Virus record (IMG/VR): IMGVR_UViG_3300030117_007673
Location: 1-64,000 of that record
Length of the DNA: 64,000 nt
Direction: 5' to 3' (one strand)
Source of the DNA: a virus
Below are positions 17,401-26,300 of this stretch, piece after piece; the first letter of the stretch is position 1; each line of letters begins with the position of its first letter. A program made the translations under genes and the position numbers. The notes under the pieces are model-generated. The model was not told the origin of the DNA, did not search any database, and saw only the letters and a program-made list of their open reading frames with translations.

Positions 17401-19526
17401 TATATGATGTCGAAAAAGGAGCGACTACTGCATTTGGCACGTATGTCATAGACTCTAGCAAGCCCATAGCTGTCACGGGTTTTAACGGTCTGCACGCAGA
17501 AACACTAACGGGCAAATCCATAACAGGAGATAGTCCAACAGAGCCGCAACTTTTTGAGTTGATGGTTGATTTTAATTTGTTGCAGAGTTTTGATGATCTT
17601 TTATATAGAGAAGATTTACGTAGAATCTTAACAACAGAAGAAAACACAGCAAGAGCAGATTTATTTGGGTTAATTTTTAGAGACATGCTCAGGACGGTTG
17701 CAGAAAGAATCGACGCTCAGGTCGAATTAGCTCAGCTAGATAATGTGTTTAGGCAGTTAGATTTTTTCAAAGAAACGACAGATTTATACAATTTATCAGA
17801 ACTGAGGGAACAGATAGCTGAAGATTTTAGTTCCGAGGTATCGAAAACTAATTTTGAAAATTCATCTGATGCTCCAACTTTATTTGATTATTTGGTTGAT
17901 TGGCCGACCGCAGGGGCTACTCGAGCAATGATAAAGTTGTTTGCTGTGGAAGTGACTTTAAAATCTATATTGTCAATTGTAATCACCAGGCCCGATCAAC
18001 TTTTAGATTCAGAATTATTTTCAACATATCTTACAGGAACAATAGAAGAAAAAATTTGGGACTTTGCTGGTTCTGTTCTGACTGGAGTCAAAGGGATTAA
18101 TCTCAGAATAAACGAACTACCGCAAGAAGAATTAACAAAGATTATCAAAGATACTGTCAAGGATACATCTGATGCTGTTACTGAAATAATGGGAGATCAA
18201 TTTATAAACTATCGTTTGACCGAGGATGCGGCAACTAAACCTCCAATTGTCAGTTATCCTGAAATATATGATTGGTCAGAAAAAAGATACTCTACAATGC
18301 CTGATGATAAGAAACATAATTCTTATGATATGGTACATGGCCTTGTTGTCAACAAGGGTAAAGGCGACAATATTATGGACTGGAAAATGACTCAGTTTAC
18401 TAACCCAAGATTTTTTGCTTTCGATTATTCCACATATCAAGCCCCCGATATGAAAACATCAGGATTTGTTTTAGAAAAATGTGTCCGATATAAATTGTAT
18501 GATAAAAAAACGATGAGGACTGGGTATTTGTTAAGTAATCTTACTAGTGATGATTCGGTCTGGCAAGCATTAGCAAATGACATTGAAAATCTTTCAATGG
18601 AACTTATAGGTAGAGGGACCACAGTAGATGAAATTTTAGGTCCAAATCGACCTATGATGGAGCTGAGCTACAATGATTTTAACACGAAATGGAATATGGA
18701 ATTATTTAATTCTCATCCTGTATATCAAAATAATTTGAGGAGTTTCTTTGAAGAAATTGAAATTGGTTATAGGCTTTCTTATGTTTTCCCAGAAGACGTC
18801 GCTGGAGAATGGTGGGAGACACCACTAGCTGGTGCCCCGGATAAATTTTGGGACAGATTCAAAGAGTATAATTTGGACAGGCCATCTCTTAGGCCTGCAG
18901 AAAAATTTCGATCCGTGCCATTTATGGATATGAAAATTGATAAAGCTTTCTTTATGAGAGAAGCACCATTAGATTTTGAGAACGAGCCCCTAGCGGATCT
19001 TGAATTTACAAACTGGCCAAAAGTTTTTGTCTTACCGTTTGTGACTGTTGGGGTATCAATCAAGGTAACCAACTCAGACACTATGAAAAAAATAGGAAAT
19101 TATTTTGGCGGCGAACCTGGATGGGAATCAAATGCAGATAGGCTAGGATGGAATAAAATAAAAGAGACATTTGAATATAAAACCTTGTTTAATTTTATAT
19201 TCCCAATTGATAAAATTTTATCACTTATATCCATTAGAAATTCTATTTCTTTTGATTTGGCCATGGCGTCCATAGATGAAGAGTGTTTAGGTACTGGTCA
19301 CTTTTTCTCTTTGACTGAAGAGACAATTATGAACTTAATCAGACAAGCTAATAGATCTAAAGAAATAGAGAATTTGCACGACCTAAGTAAAGGAGACACC
19401 GGAATCCAGCAATATAAAAAAGAACTTAAGTCCGTTATAGATATGGAAAATAAATCTCCATGTAGATCAAAATTTGACCTAATGGGTATTTATAATGATA
19501 ACATTGTTATTCCGGAAGGAGGGTAA
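14445..19526 (+). CDS. Very large baseplate-region structural protein
   Basis: A 1693-residue protein of unknown family. It starts two bases after the preceding stop, with no strong ribosome site. The sequence is mostly acidic and helical. One strongly hydrophobic stretch (about residues 562-585, VLIIGPFVGLAALIALIKRL) is followed at once by a Pro-rich linker (RQPEKPQPPEIPPF), and an acidic run of Asp appears near 660-690. The last third has alternating aromatic and charged strands with many Trp. Its position between the spike-like gene and the gp25-like gene points to the baseplate. A tape-measure role is less likely from position but cannot be excluded because of the hydrophobic segment. Confidence 0.5.
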   Translation: MATIWTKKTPGLPWKDAETGDYLIIAELTPSMAQGSIPGTDIEFHEQIALQNAQDNFYEYYAANLVAVGQGDSIPSADKTFEVVTKNGVKQKHISPRPNGSALYLIRYTGGTGDPKDIPQLPRQSITAFSSSNPGVDTSNILVFDSYNDFAKMMELVAKKLEEYDKQLKEDNPDGMNYSGPALLGYGKFDFLAEAESLRKFYTEIFDLFERNNVPETVPFQMLHSANLISDELLLGQGLERYLIQAIASFEENGNGYVFNGTEYFFGGKTRWRAEFGSEASTLPGREPFTLPRTANFIINLSSIVNIMLSGYGADSIDDINVGPGCSLPPLAAKEEPMPLLSFMENGFVQPKPILLFSLQGDPIKVFDKLAKQNKPVVKKSEKDSIEKFIKEDLLREAVANRTKKADEYVGDFVFESLPSPPNDFRELKTIDDVYAYILNRIDIPTIAQEAMACLGLVLSIEDLLDIACDKLLRAVFGDIKRLEKLIEFMESGDPLLGTAFAAAGLDQLSNVDAGGSIDQLTNDLRNFIAGEIDTGNDVADQFFTEETLGAFDGDIKATKRFICEVLIIGPFVGLAALIALIKRLRQPEKPQPPEIPPFKKCEPGFTIPDNIPILDRLLQYLIDLALEKAEELLMELIIQPLKELLENLFAACRDDDEFEYGTTDLDDFPYDDDVFDAYTDNLPEDFNVNDFLNGLFASLTPNELCSLYKGEATEDLLKFVLDHFKNNTPENSSFSQINTLEKVVIFFIDLGEKTDLSRCDELSEETDRDLDRTLIDLCDDGTGFRERMMAQALMRRGLTIEEIEEQLSQTNEMNKDVAGSLLDLLSAADRAAEIEIDMSDAMKDSIKGPVLKTLEGMFGAVERQFLSEMTLFVPLVSTRKLNLMRFLGLELIESTDPSTNNGLFRDILNDQTGYYHTFALTAKKPILLPYGEGIKKPITDVYTPFTTSAAKGAVSKYEVRFRFLKPGVDDPWTGGAAQSKTSIEIYDVEKGATTAFGTYVIDSSKPIAVTGFNGLHAETLTGKSITGDSPTEPQLFELMVDFNLLQSFDDLLYREDLRRILTTEENTARADLFGLIFRDMLRTVAERIDAQVELAQLDNVFRQLDFFKETTDLYNLSELREQIAEDFSSEVSKTNFENSSDAPTLFDYLVDWPTAGATRAMIKLFAVEVTLKSILSIVITRPDQLLDSELFSTYLTGTIEEKIWDFAGSVLTGVKGINLRINELPQEELTKIIKDTVKDTSDAVTEIMGDQFINYRLTEDAATKPPIVSYPEIYDWSEKRYSTMPDDKKHNSYDMVHGLVVNKGKGDNIMDWKMTQFTNPRFFAFDYSTYQAPDMKTSGFVLEKCVRYKLYDKKTMRTGYLLSNLTSDDSVWQALANDIENLSMELIGRGTTVDEILGPNRPMMELSYNDFNTKWNMELFNSHPVYQNNLRSFFEEIEIGYRLSYVFPEDVAGEWWETPLAGAPDKFWDRFKEYNLDRPSLRPAEKFRSVPFMDMKIDKAFFMREAPLDFENEPLADLEFTNWPKVFVLPFVTVGVSIKVTNSDTMKKIGNYFGGEPGWESNADRLGWNKIKETFEYKTLFNFIFPIDKILSLISIRNSISFDLAMASIDEECLGTGHFFSLTEETIMNLIRQANRSKEIENLHDLSKGDTGIQQYKKELKSVIDMENKSPCRSKFDLMGIYNDNIVIPEGG
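19516..19523 (+). promoter_or_regulatory. Ribosome binding site deciding the start of the gp25-like gene
   Basis: AAGGAGGG lies seven bases before ATG at 19531. It is a near-perfect Shine-Dalgarno match and decides that the gp25-like protein starts at 19531, not at the upstream in-frame ATG at 19495, which falls inside the giant upstream gene. Confidence 0.8.
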
Positions 19527-19530
19527 TCGA

Positions 19531-19917
19531 ATGTCAGGTATATCTCCAAAATTACCATTGGGAACTGATGGTAGAGTTTCAAAATTTGCATCAAACATGA
19601 CGTATGTGGAAGCTATCAAACAAAATTTTAAACATTTAATATTGACGATCCCCGGGGAGAAGATGATGGACCCACAATTTGGTGTCGGTTTAATGTCTCT
19701 TTTGTTTGAAAATTACGATGGTCAAACTCTAAGAGATCTCGTTCGTTCCAAGATTCAGGAACAAATTAACACATATATGCCATTCATAAAAATAATCAAT
19801 ATTCAATTTATTGGGCTCGAAGAATCTGTAGAAGCTGATCCGAATGCTTTTCGTATGATTTTAGAATATGAAATCCCTAGTCTTGCCGCAAAAGATTTTC
19901 TAGATATAACTGTATAA
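19531..19917 (+). CDS. Baseplate wedge protein, T4 gp25-like
   Basis: A 128-residue protein with the gp25/lysozyme-like wedge signature. AIKQNFKHLILTIPGEKMMDPQFGVGLMSLLFEN matches the pattern NLLxTxPGERxxxPxFGxGLxxLLFE shared by gp25 and type VI secretion TssE. RSKIQEQINTYMPFIKI follows. gp25 joins wedge arms to the tail tube and sheath start. I chose ATG 19531 because of the strong ribosome site and the good fit to family length (about 130 residues); the longer form starting at 19495 would overlap the upstream gene by 32 bases. A 47-base gap with a possible promoter element separates it from the gp6-like gene. Confidence 0.85.
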   Translation: MSGISPKLPLGTDGRVSKFASNMTYVEAIKQNFKHLILTIPGEKMMDPQFGVGLMSLLFENYDGQTLRDLVRSKIQEQINTYMPFIKIINIQFIGLEESVEADPNAFRMILEYEIPSLAAKDFLDITV

Positions 19918-19931
19918 TAATCTAACAAAAG

Positions 19932-19942
19932 ATACTAATTAT
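19932..19942 (+). promoter_or_regulatory. Candidate late-promoter element (ATACTAATTAT)
   Basis: The 47-base gap before the gp6-like gene contains ATACTAATTAT; its TAATTA core begins 29 bases before the ATG. The same core recurs at 27-29 bases before three other structural-region genes (11759, 40158, 44322). If it is a -10 element for the gp55-like sigma factor, transcripts would start about 20 bases before the ATG. Suggestive only, as no experiment or motif statistics are available here. Confidence 0.35.
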
Positions 19943-19964
19943 CTAGAAAGGAACCAACTATAAG

Positions 19965-21761
19965 ATGTCAAACAAGAAATCAATCCCAATTAAATATACA
20001 AGCAGAGATTTTGATTCAATTAAAAATGACTTAATCGAGCATGCTAAAAGATATTATGCAGATACATATAAAGACTTTAGTGAAGCTTCCTTTGGTTCTT
20101 TGATGTTGGACACTGTGGCTTATGTAGGTGACATACTTTCTTTTTACTTGGATTATCAAGCAAATGAATCATTTATGGATACCGCAGTTGAGTATAACAA
20201 TGTTTTAAGGCACGCTAAACAGCTTGGTTACAAGTTTAAAAGAAATCAATCAGCCCATGGGATAGTCAGCCTGTATGTCTTGATTCCAGCTAGTGTAGTT
20301 GGCCTAGGCCCGGATAGAGATTTCATGCCGGTGCTTAGGAAAGGTTCAAAATTTCTATCAAGTACAGGAGTTTTATATACTTTGAATGAGAGTGTAGATT
20401 TTGGTTCCGAAAACAACGAGGTTATTGTGGCAAAAGTAGACGCACAAACAGGTCTGCCAACCCACTACGCAGTGAAAGCGTTCGGTCAAGTTATATCTGG
20501 CGAGATTGATAGAGAGATTATTGATATCGGACCATTTCAGAAATTTTTAAAGGTTAGGTTGGATGATAGAAATATCACTGAAATATTATCTGTCACAGAC
20601 TCTGAAGGTCATGATTATTTTGAAGTGGACTTTTTATCTCAAAATGTGGTCTACAGGCCAGTTATTAACAGGAATAAAGACAAAAACAATGCACCAGCAG
20701 TATTAAAGCCCTTTGTTGTTCCGAGAAGATTTACTGTAGAAAACGAACAAAGAACGACATTCCTTCAGTTTGGATATGGTTCTGATAATGAAGTACCAAA
20801 AGATTCTGTTGCAGATCCGAGCAATATTGTATTAGATGTTCACGGAAGAGATCATATACTTGATGAGTCTTTCGATCCTTCTAATTTACTAGCAACAGAT
20901 AAGTTTGGTATTGCACCCTCTAATACTTCGATTGTTGTCACATATAGAACTAATAAATCAACGGATCCCAACGCTTCAGTCGGTACTGTCAACAAAGTTG
21001 TATCTTCAAATTTTCAATTTGATAATAGAGCTAACTTGGATAACGCTAAAGTTAAAGAGGTCACAGACAGTGTTGAGGTATATAATGAAGAGCAAATAAT
21101 TGGTTCCACCTCTACTCCCGATTTGGAGGAGTTGAAACAAGTGGTAAAAAATAGTTTTGCCGCTCAGAACCGCGCTGTTACAAGAGAAGATTATATAAGC
21201 ATGGCCTACTCAATGCCATCTCAGTTTGGCTCAATAAAGAGATTGAATGTGATGCAAGATAAAGATTCTTTTAAAAGAAACTTGAATATGTACGTCGTAT
21301 CGGAAGACAAAAACGGAAAATTGATGACAGCATCTCAAACTCTAAAAGAAAACTTAAAAACTTGGATAAATAGAGGTAAAATGATTAATGACACCATTGA
21401 TTTATTAGATGCTAAAATCATTAATCTTCGTATTGATTTTACAGTCGTTAGCGAGTTGGGCGCAAACAAATATGATGTTTTGAGAGCGGCCACAACTAGA
21501 CTTCAAGGGTATTTTAACAGAGTGTATGAAATTGGAGAACCGATATTGGTAACAGAGTTATATAAAGCCTTGAATGACGTTACGGGAGTTGCAGACACTA
21601 TTGACATTAATATTGAAGATGTGACCGGAGGGTTTTATTCTGATATTGGTTTTAATGTTTTTGACAATCTTTCTCCTGACGGAAGAGTACTTTATATTCC
21701 AGAAGATTCAATTTTTGAAGTTAAATTTGTTACAGAAGATGTCAAGGGGACTATTAAATAA
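19965..21761 (+). CDS. Baseplate wedge protein, gp6/J-like
   Basis: A 598-residue protein with the gp6/baseplate-J N-terminal pattern: IKYTSRDFDSIKNDLIEHAKRYYADTYKDF, then a segment ending FGSLMLDTVAYVGDILSFYLDYQANESF. This helical bundle followed by strands is typical of aquatic T4-like gp6 proteins. A later QNRAVTREDYISMAY matches the family's NRAVTxxDY motif. The C-terminal region (ITVVSELGANKYDVLRAA) fits the last gp6 domain. gp6 forms the ring that links wedges in the baseplate. The next gene overlaps its last base. Confidence 0.8.
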   Translation: MSNKKSIPIKYTSRDFDSIKNDLIEHAKRYYADTYKDFSEASFGSLMLDTVAYVGDILSFYLDYQANESFMDTAVEYNNVLRHAKQLGYKFKRNQSAHGIVSLYVLIPASVVGLGPDRDFMPVLRKGSKFLSSTGVLYTLNESVDFGSENNEVIVAKVDAQTGLPTHYAVKAFGQVISGEIDREIIDIGPFQKFLKVRLDDRNITEILSVTDSEGHDYFEVDFLSQNVVYRPVINRNKDKNNAPAVLKPFVVPRRFTVENEQRTTFLQFGYGSDNEVPKDSVADPSNIVLDVHGRDHILDESFDPSNLLATDKFGIAPSNTSIVVTYRTNKSTDPNASVGTVNKVVSSNFQFDNRANLDNAKVKEVTDSVEVYNEEQIIGSTSTPDLEELKQVVKNSFAAQNRAVTREDYISMAYSMPSQFGSIKRLNVMQDKDSFKRNLNMYVVSEDKNGKLMTASQTLKENLKTWINRGKMINDTIDLLDAKIINLRIDFTVVSELGANKYDVLRAATTRLQGYFNRVYEIGEPILVTELYKALNDVTGVADTIDINIEDVTGGFYSDIGFNVFDNLSPDGRVLYIPEDSIFEVKFVTEDVKGTIK

Positions 21762-23365
21762 TGGGTATTAAGAGATACACAGCGGACTCCGACACTACTA
21801 TCACTAACGCTTTTGCCTCTAGTTTGCTGGAAAGAAGCAGAGGTACTGGCTCTAACATGGGCGCTTCGGACGTTGTTGAGGTTTTTTCCATTTATGATCA
21901 GGGTCAGCCAGGATATTTAAAATCAATAGATGATCGCGGCGCTCCCTCTTCGGGGTCCGTTGAGCTTACAAGAGCTTTGGTAAAGTTCCCAATCAGCGAC
22001 GTGTCCACAGCGAGAACCAATGGAGACATCCCAGCCAGCGGAAGTGTTAACTTTTATCTTCGAATGTTTAATGCTAAGCATGCTCATACATTACCAAGAG
22101 ACTTTAAATTGGTTATTTCACCAGTCTCACAGTCTTGGGAAGAGGGCACAGGCCTTGATATGGAAGAATATAAAGACAAAACTCACGAAGGCGAAGGCGC
22201 GAATTGGGTCCATAGAAGTTCCAATGCTACTTGGGCAACGAAAGGTGGATCATATCGTACTGATTTTGTGCAAACAGTTACTTTTTCCAGAGGCACTGAA
22301 GATCTAGAGACAGACATTACTCCTCTGGTTGAGAAATGGATTGCTGATAATGATTTTGATAATTATGGAATCGGCATTCGTTTGTCTGCAAGCTATGAGG
22401 GATATTTTTCTAGCTCTACTGGCGTTGATACAGGCTCTATCCTTCACAACGTTCATGGCGCTAAGAAATCATATTATACTAAAAAGTTCTTTGCCAGGGG
22501 AACTGAATTTTATTTCAAAAGGCCTCTCTTAGAGGCTCGTTGGGACTCGTCTAGAAAAGATGATCGAGCTAATTTCTTCTACAGTAGCTCATTAGCCACT
22601 GGTGATGATAATTTGAACACGTTGTATCTGTACAATTATGTAAGAGGTCAGCTGAAGGATATTCCAGGATTTGAAAAAGGTACAGGGAATACATTTTTTG
22701 TTTCTCTTTATTCTGGTTCAAATCCAGATAATAATAGCCCGAGTAATGAAAAGCTGGCGTTAAGTATAGGAGGCAATGTTGCAACCACGGGAGATTTTTC
22801 AGCTTCAGTGGGTCATACAGGAGATACTGGTATTTATTCAGCCTCTCTTGCAATAACTTCTTCAAATTCAATTCCTCAAATTACAAAACTTTTTGATGTC
22901 TGGTACAATGCTTCTGATACCAGCATACAATATCAGACTGGGACAATTACTCCCAAGACGCTTGATTCATCACCTCAAAATCCATCATCAAAATATGTAA
23001 CCAAAATCACGAATTTGAAATCAGTATATCCCAATGAAGAAAATGCAAGATTTAGAGTGCATGTGCGAGAAAAAGATTGGAATCCGACAATTTACAGCAA
23101 AGCCAAAGGGACTGTGCAAAATAACATAATTGATGATGCTTATTATAAGGTTATTAGAATAACAGATAACTTAACAGTTGTCAATTATGGCACTGGAAGT
23201 TCAAATCTGGATTATACAAGATTGTCTTTCGATGTTTCCGGAAATTATTTTGACTTTGATATGTCTATGTTGGAGACAGATTATTCATATGGTATTAAGT
23301 TTGCGTATTATGTCAATGGCTCGTATCGAGAACAGCCAGAGATTTTTAAATTTAGGGTCGAATAA
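21761..23365 (+). CDS. Virion structural protein with DNRLRE-like domain
   Basis: A 534-residue protein whose N-terminal third (about residues 5-230) resembles a DNRLRE-type beta domain. Key marks are DTTITNAF, LVKFPISDV, a SQSWEEGTG turn, a region of paired Trp (NWVHRSSNATWATKGG) and a closing strand DNFDNYGIGIRLS-like. This domain occurs in surface and adhesion proteins. The C-terminal part is rich in Ser, Thr and Tyr, with no recognised family. The gene begins on the last base of the gp6-like gene and ends two bases before the 3811-residue gene. A peripheral baseplate or tail-fibre attachment role is likely from position. Confidence 0.6.
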   Translation: MGIKRYTADSDTTITNAFASSLLERSRGTGSNMGASDVVEVFSIYDQGQPGYLKSIDDRGAPSSGSVELTRALVKFPISDVSTARTNGDIPASGSVNFYLRMFNAKHAHTLPRDFKLVISPVSQSWEEGTGLDMEEYKDKTHEGEGANWVHRSSNATWATKGGSYRTDFVQTVTFSRGTEDLETDITPLVEKWIADNDFDNYGIGIRLSASYEGYFSSSTGVDTGSILHNVHGAKKSYYTKKFFARGTEFYFKRPLLEARWDSSRKDDRANFFYSSSLATGDDNLNTLYLYNYVRGQLKDIPGFEKGTGNTFFVSLYSGSNPDNNSPSNEKLALSIGGNVATTGDFSASVGHTGDTGIYSASLAITSSNSIPQITKLFDVWYNASDTSIQYQTGTITPKTLDSSPQNPSSKYVTKITNLKSVYPNEENARFRVHVREKDWNPTIYSKAKGTVQNNIIDDAYYKVIRITDNLTVVNYGTGSSNLDYTRLSFDVSGNYFDFDMSMLETDYSYGIKFAYYVNGSYREQPEIFKFRVE

Positions 23366-23367
23366 GT

Positions 23368-26300
23368 ATGAGCATAAAAGATCTATTCAATAAAGAACCA
23401 TGGCCCAGAATTTTATCTTCTGATTCTATAAAAAATGTCGGCAAAGACGTTGAATCAGAGAGATATATTCAGGCTCATATTGTTGATAAAGATCAATTTG
23501 TGCCGTTTGTTGATTTCGAAGAGCCTGAAAATTTTGCAAAATTCGGTCTAGCCTCAGAGTATTACGAACAGTCAATAAAGAGAATCTATCAGACATATCC
23601 ATATGATGGCTCTTTATATGAAAAACTGCTTTGGCATAATAGCTCTTCTTATTTGGACAAGTTTATTTTTGAACACAAATATCCAAAAACCACTGGATAT
23701 GTAAATTTATCTGTAGCCGGCTGGACGAAAACTATATTAGATACGGAAACTGGTTACGGCGCTCCAGCTTCGGCGTCTCATGAATATATTTTATTCAAGG
23801 GAGGTCCGAATACCGGTTCGGCAGGCCTATCTTTACATGAAATGTTCCCATCTAATGATGGTGATGCAAATGTATTCAATGTTGGTCAAAACAGAGAATC
23901 TAATTTAACAATTGACGGTAATGAAGGAAACACAGTTGAATTCTGGCTTCATAAAAGCGCTTTCGATAATAGCAGAACATATAAGGAAGTTATCGTTGAT
24001 GTTATGCATACAGGCACTTCTGCTTCGCCAGTTTCGAAAAATACTTCTGCATATTCTCGCTTGAGGATTGAATTATCAGGTCACAGTCACGGTAGCGCAG
24101 CTAAGTCTCCATTTTATGTAACATATGTTTCTGGAGCCGGCGGATTCGGATGCACAAACATTGGACAAAATATTACAACCTCAAGCATTGCAGATTCTAA
24201 TTGGCATCATTACGCTTTCGTGTTCGAAAATACAGGAAGCAATGTACAGGCAAAATTATACATAGATGGTCGTTGCAATGATTCTATTATATCAGGATCG
24301 ACTGTCGATTATTTAAGTGGTGCTATGGTTGGCACCATCGGCGCGCTAGTTGATTCTCCAAAATATTATGCCGCAGATAACTCGAGTGACACTTCAGAAG
24401 TTTCTATATACAGCGGGAACGCTATTAAGCGTGGCTGGGGTAAACTATCTGCTTCTTTAGATGAATTCAGGTTTTGGAAGGTGGCCAGAACACCACAAGA
24501 AGTGGGACGTCACTGGAGAACACACATCGGTGGAGGCACAAATACAGATTTAGCCAACACGCATTTGGGAGTTTACTATAAATTTAACGAAGGCACCACA
24601 GGTGTAGCCAGTACAGATTCCAAAGTTTTAGATTATTCAGGTAGGGTTACAAACGGAAACTGGATCGGATATCCCGGTTCTAGTGCCCGCCATTCAGGAT
24701 CCGCTGTAACTATTGCAGGTCATGGTCAGGAAGAAAAAGATCCTATCATTTATTCGTCACACACTGATGTTGCTCAACTCTTAGACGACTTGAAAATCAA
24801 GGGTAAAGAGCATGATTACAGAAACAATTCTGCGATTTATAATAGTATACCTCAGTGGATTACGACAGAAGACGAAAACGGCGGCCTGAAAAACCTAACT
24901 CAAATCTTGGCCAGTTATTTTGATACTTTATCATTACAAATTTCAGCTTTACCAAAGATAAAGAACGCTAGCTATGTTTTGGATGGCTACGCCAGTGGAA
25001 GTGTTAGTGGAAGTTCAAAACCTCTACCTTTTGCAGAAAGATTGCTACAAAATTCAGGGTTTTTGACGTCAGAGATATTTGCCGGCGCACCTGTTATATC
25101 TAAAGTTCTATCAAGAGGCGAAGACAAATATTACGAAGAAAAACTTCATGATGTAAAAAACTTAATATACCAGAACATTTACAATAACTTAACTTACATA
25201 TACAAATCAAAGGGTACAGAAAAGTCTTTAAGAAACTTTATTCGTTGTTTTGGTATTGATGATGAATTAATTAAAATTAATGTCTATGGTGACAACACAA
25301 CTTATGATTTTACAGACAATTATAGATATACGGTAACTAAGAAGAAATACGCTAATTTTTTCCATACTAGTAGCATGGACGCTACAGTTTATCAGATGTC
25401 TTCCAGTACAAATGCTGATTCTGTATCTTACATATCTGGTACCTTGGGTACTGCAGAGCTTGAAGGAAAGTTAAGTAGGGGCTTTGCTCACACGATGGAA
25501 GCAGAGGTCATTTTCCCTAAAAAGATTAACAATTTGGAATCGTCCAATTTTTTCAATTCAAGTTTTAACGAAGCATCACTATTTGGTATTCGACAAGCAC
25601 AAGTCGATAAAAACGCTACTCAATACGCACAGGGCGGAAACACGACGTGGAAATCTCCAGATAATGCCAGTATACAAGTATTAGCTGTTAGAGATAAAGA
25701 AAGATCATCTGCAGCTTATTTTAAATTAACCTCAAGTGTTTTCACTCTTAATATTTCTTCATCAACTTTTAATGATGTTTATGATGACCAAAAATGGAAC
25801 TTTGCATTAAAAATATTACCAGGCGGTTCTGGCTCTGCCAATTTAACTAGCGGCAGTATACACAAAGATGCTAAAGTGGAATTAATTGGTGTTCACGCCA
25901 CTTCGGACCAAGTTTATAAAAAATTCAATGTATCAAGCAGCATTAGCACTACGGATTACGAAAAATTTGCAAATTCTGCCAAGAGGGTTTATGTTGGTGC
26001 TTCTAGAACAAATTTTACAGGAGCACTGGAAACTCCTAGTGATGTGAAAGTTTCTTCTGTTAAGTATTGGCTCTATGATGTACCAGGAAGCACAATAGAA
26101 GCGCACGCTCGAGACGCATCTAATTTTGGAATAAATGAACCATATCAGCATGCTTACTTATTTCAAAATGATGTCAAAGGCCAGTATATTCCGAAAATGG
26201 AAACCTTATTGCTTCATTGGGATTTTGAAACAGTAACAGGTTCAGATTCTAATGGGCAGTTTGTCGTTGAGGACGTGTCCTCCGGTTCAATTAAGACCGC

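Noticed and set aside
19495-19530. Upstream ATG for the gp25-like gene
   Set aside because: It is inside the 1693-residue gene, and the strong ribosome site fits ATG 19531 much better.
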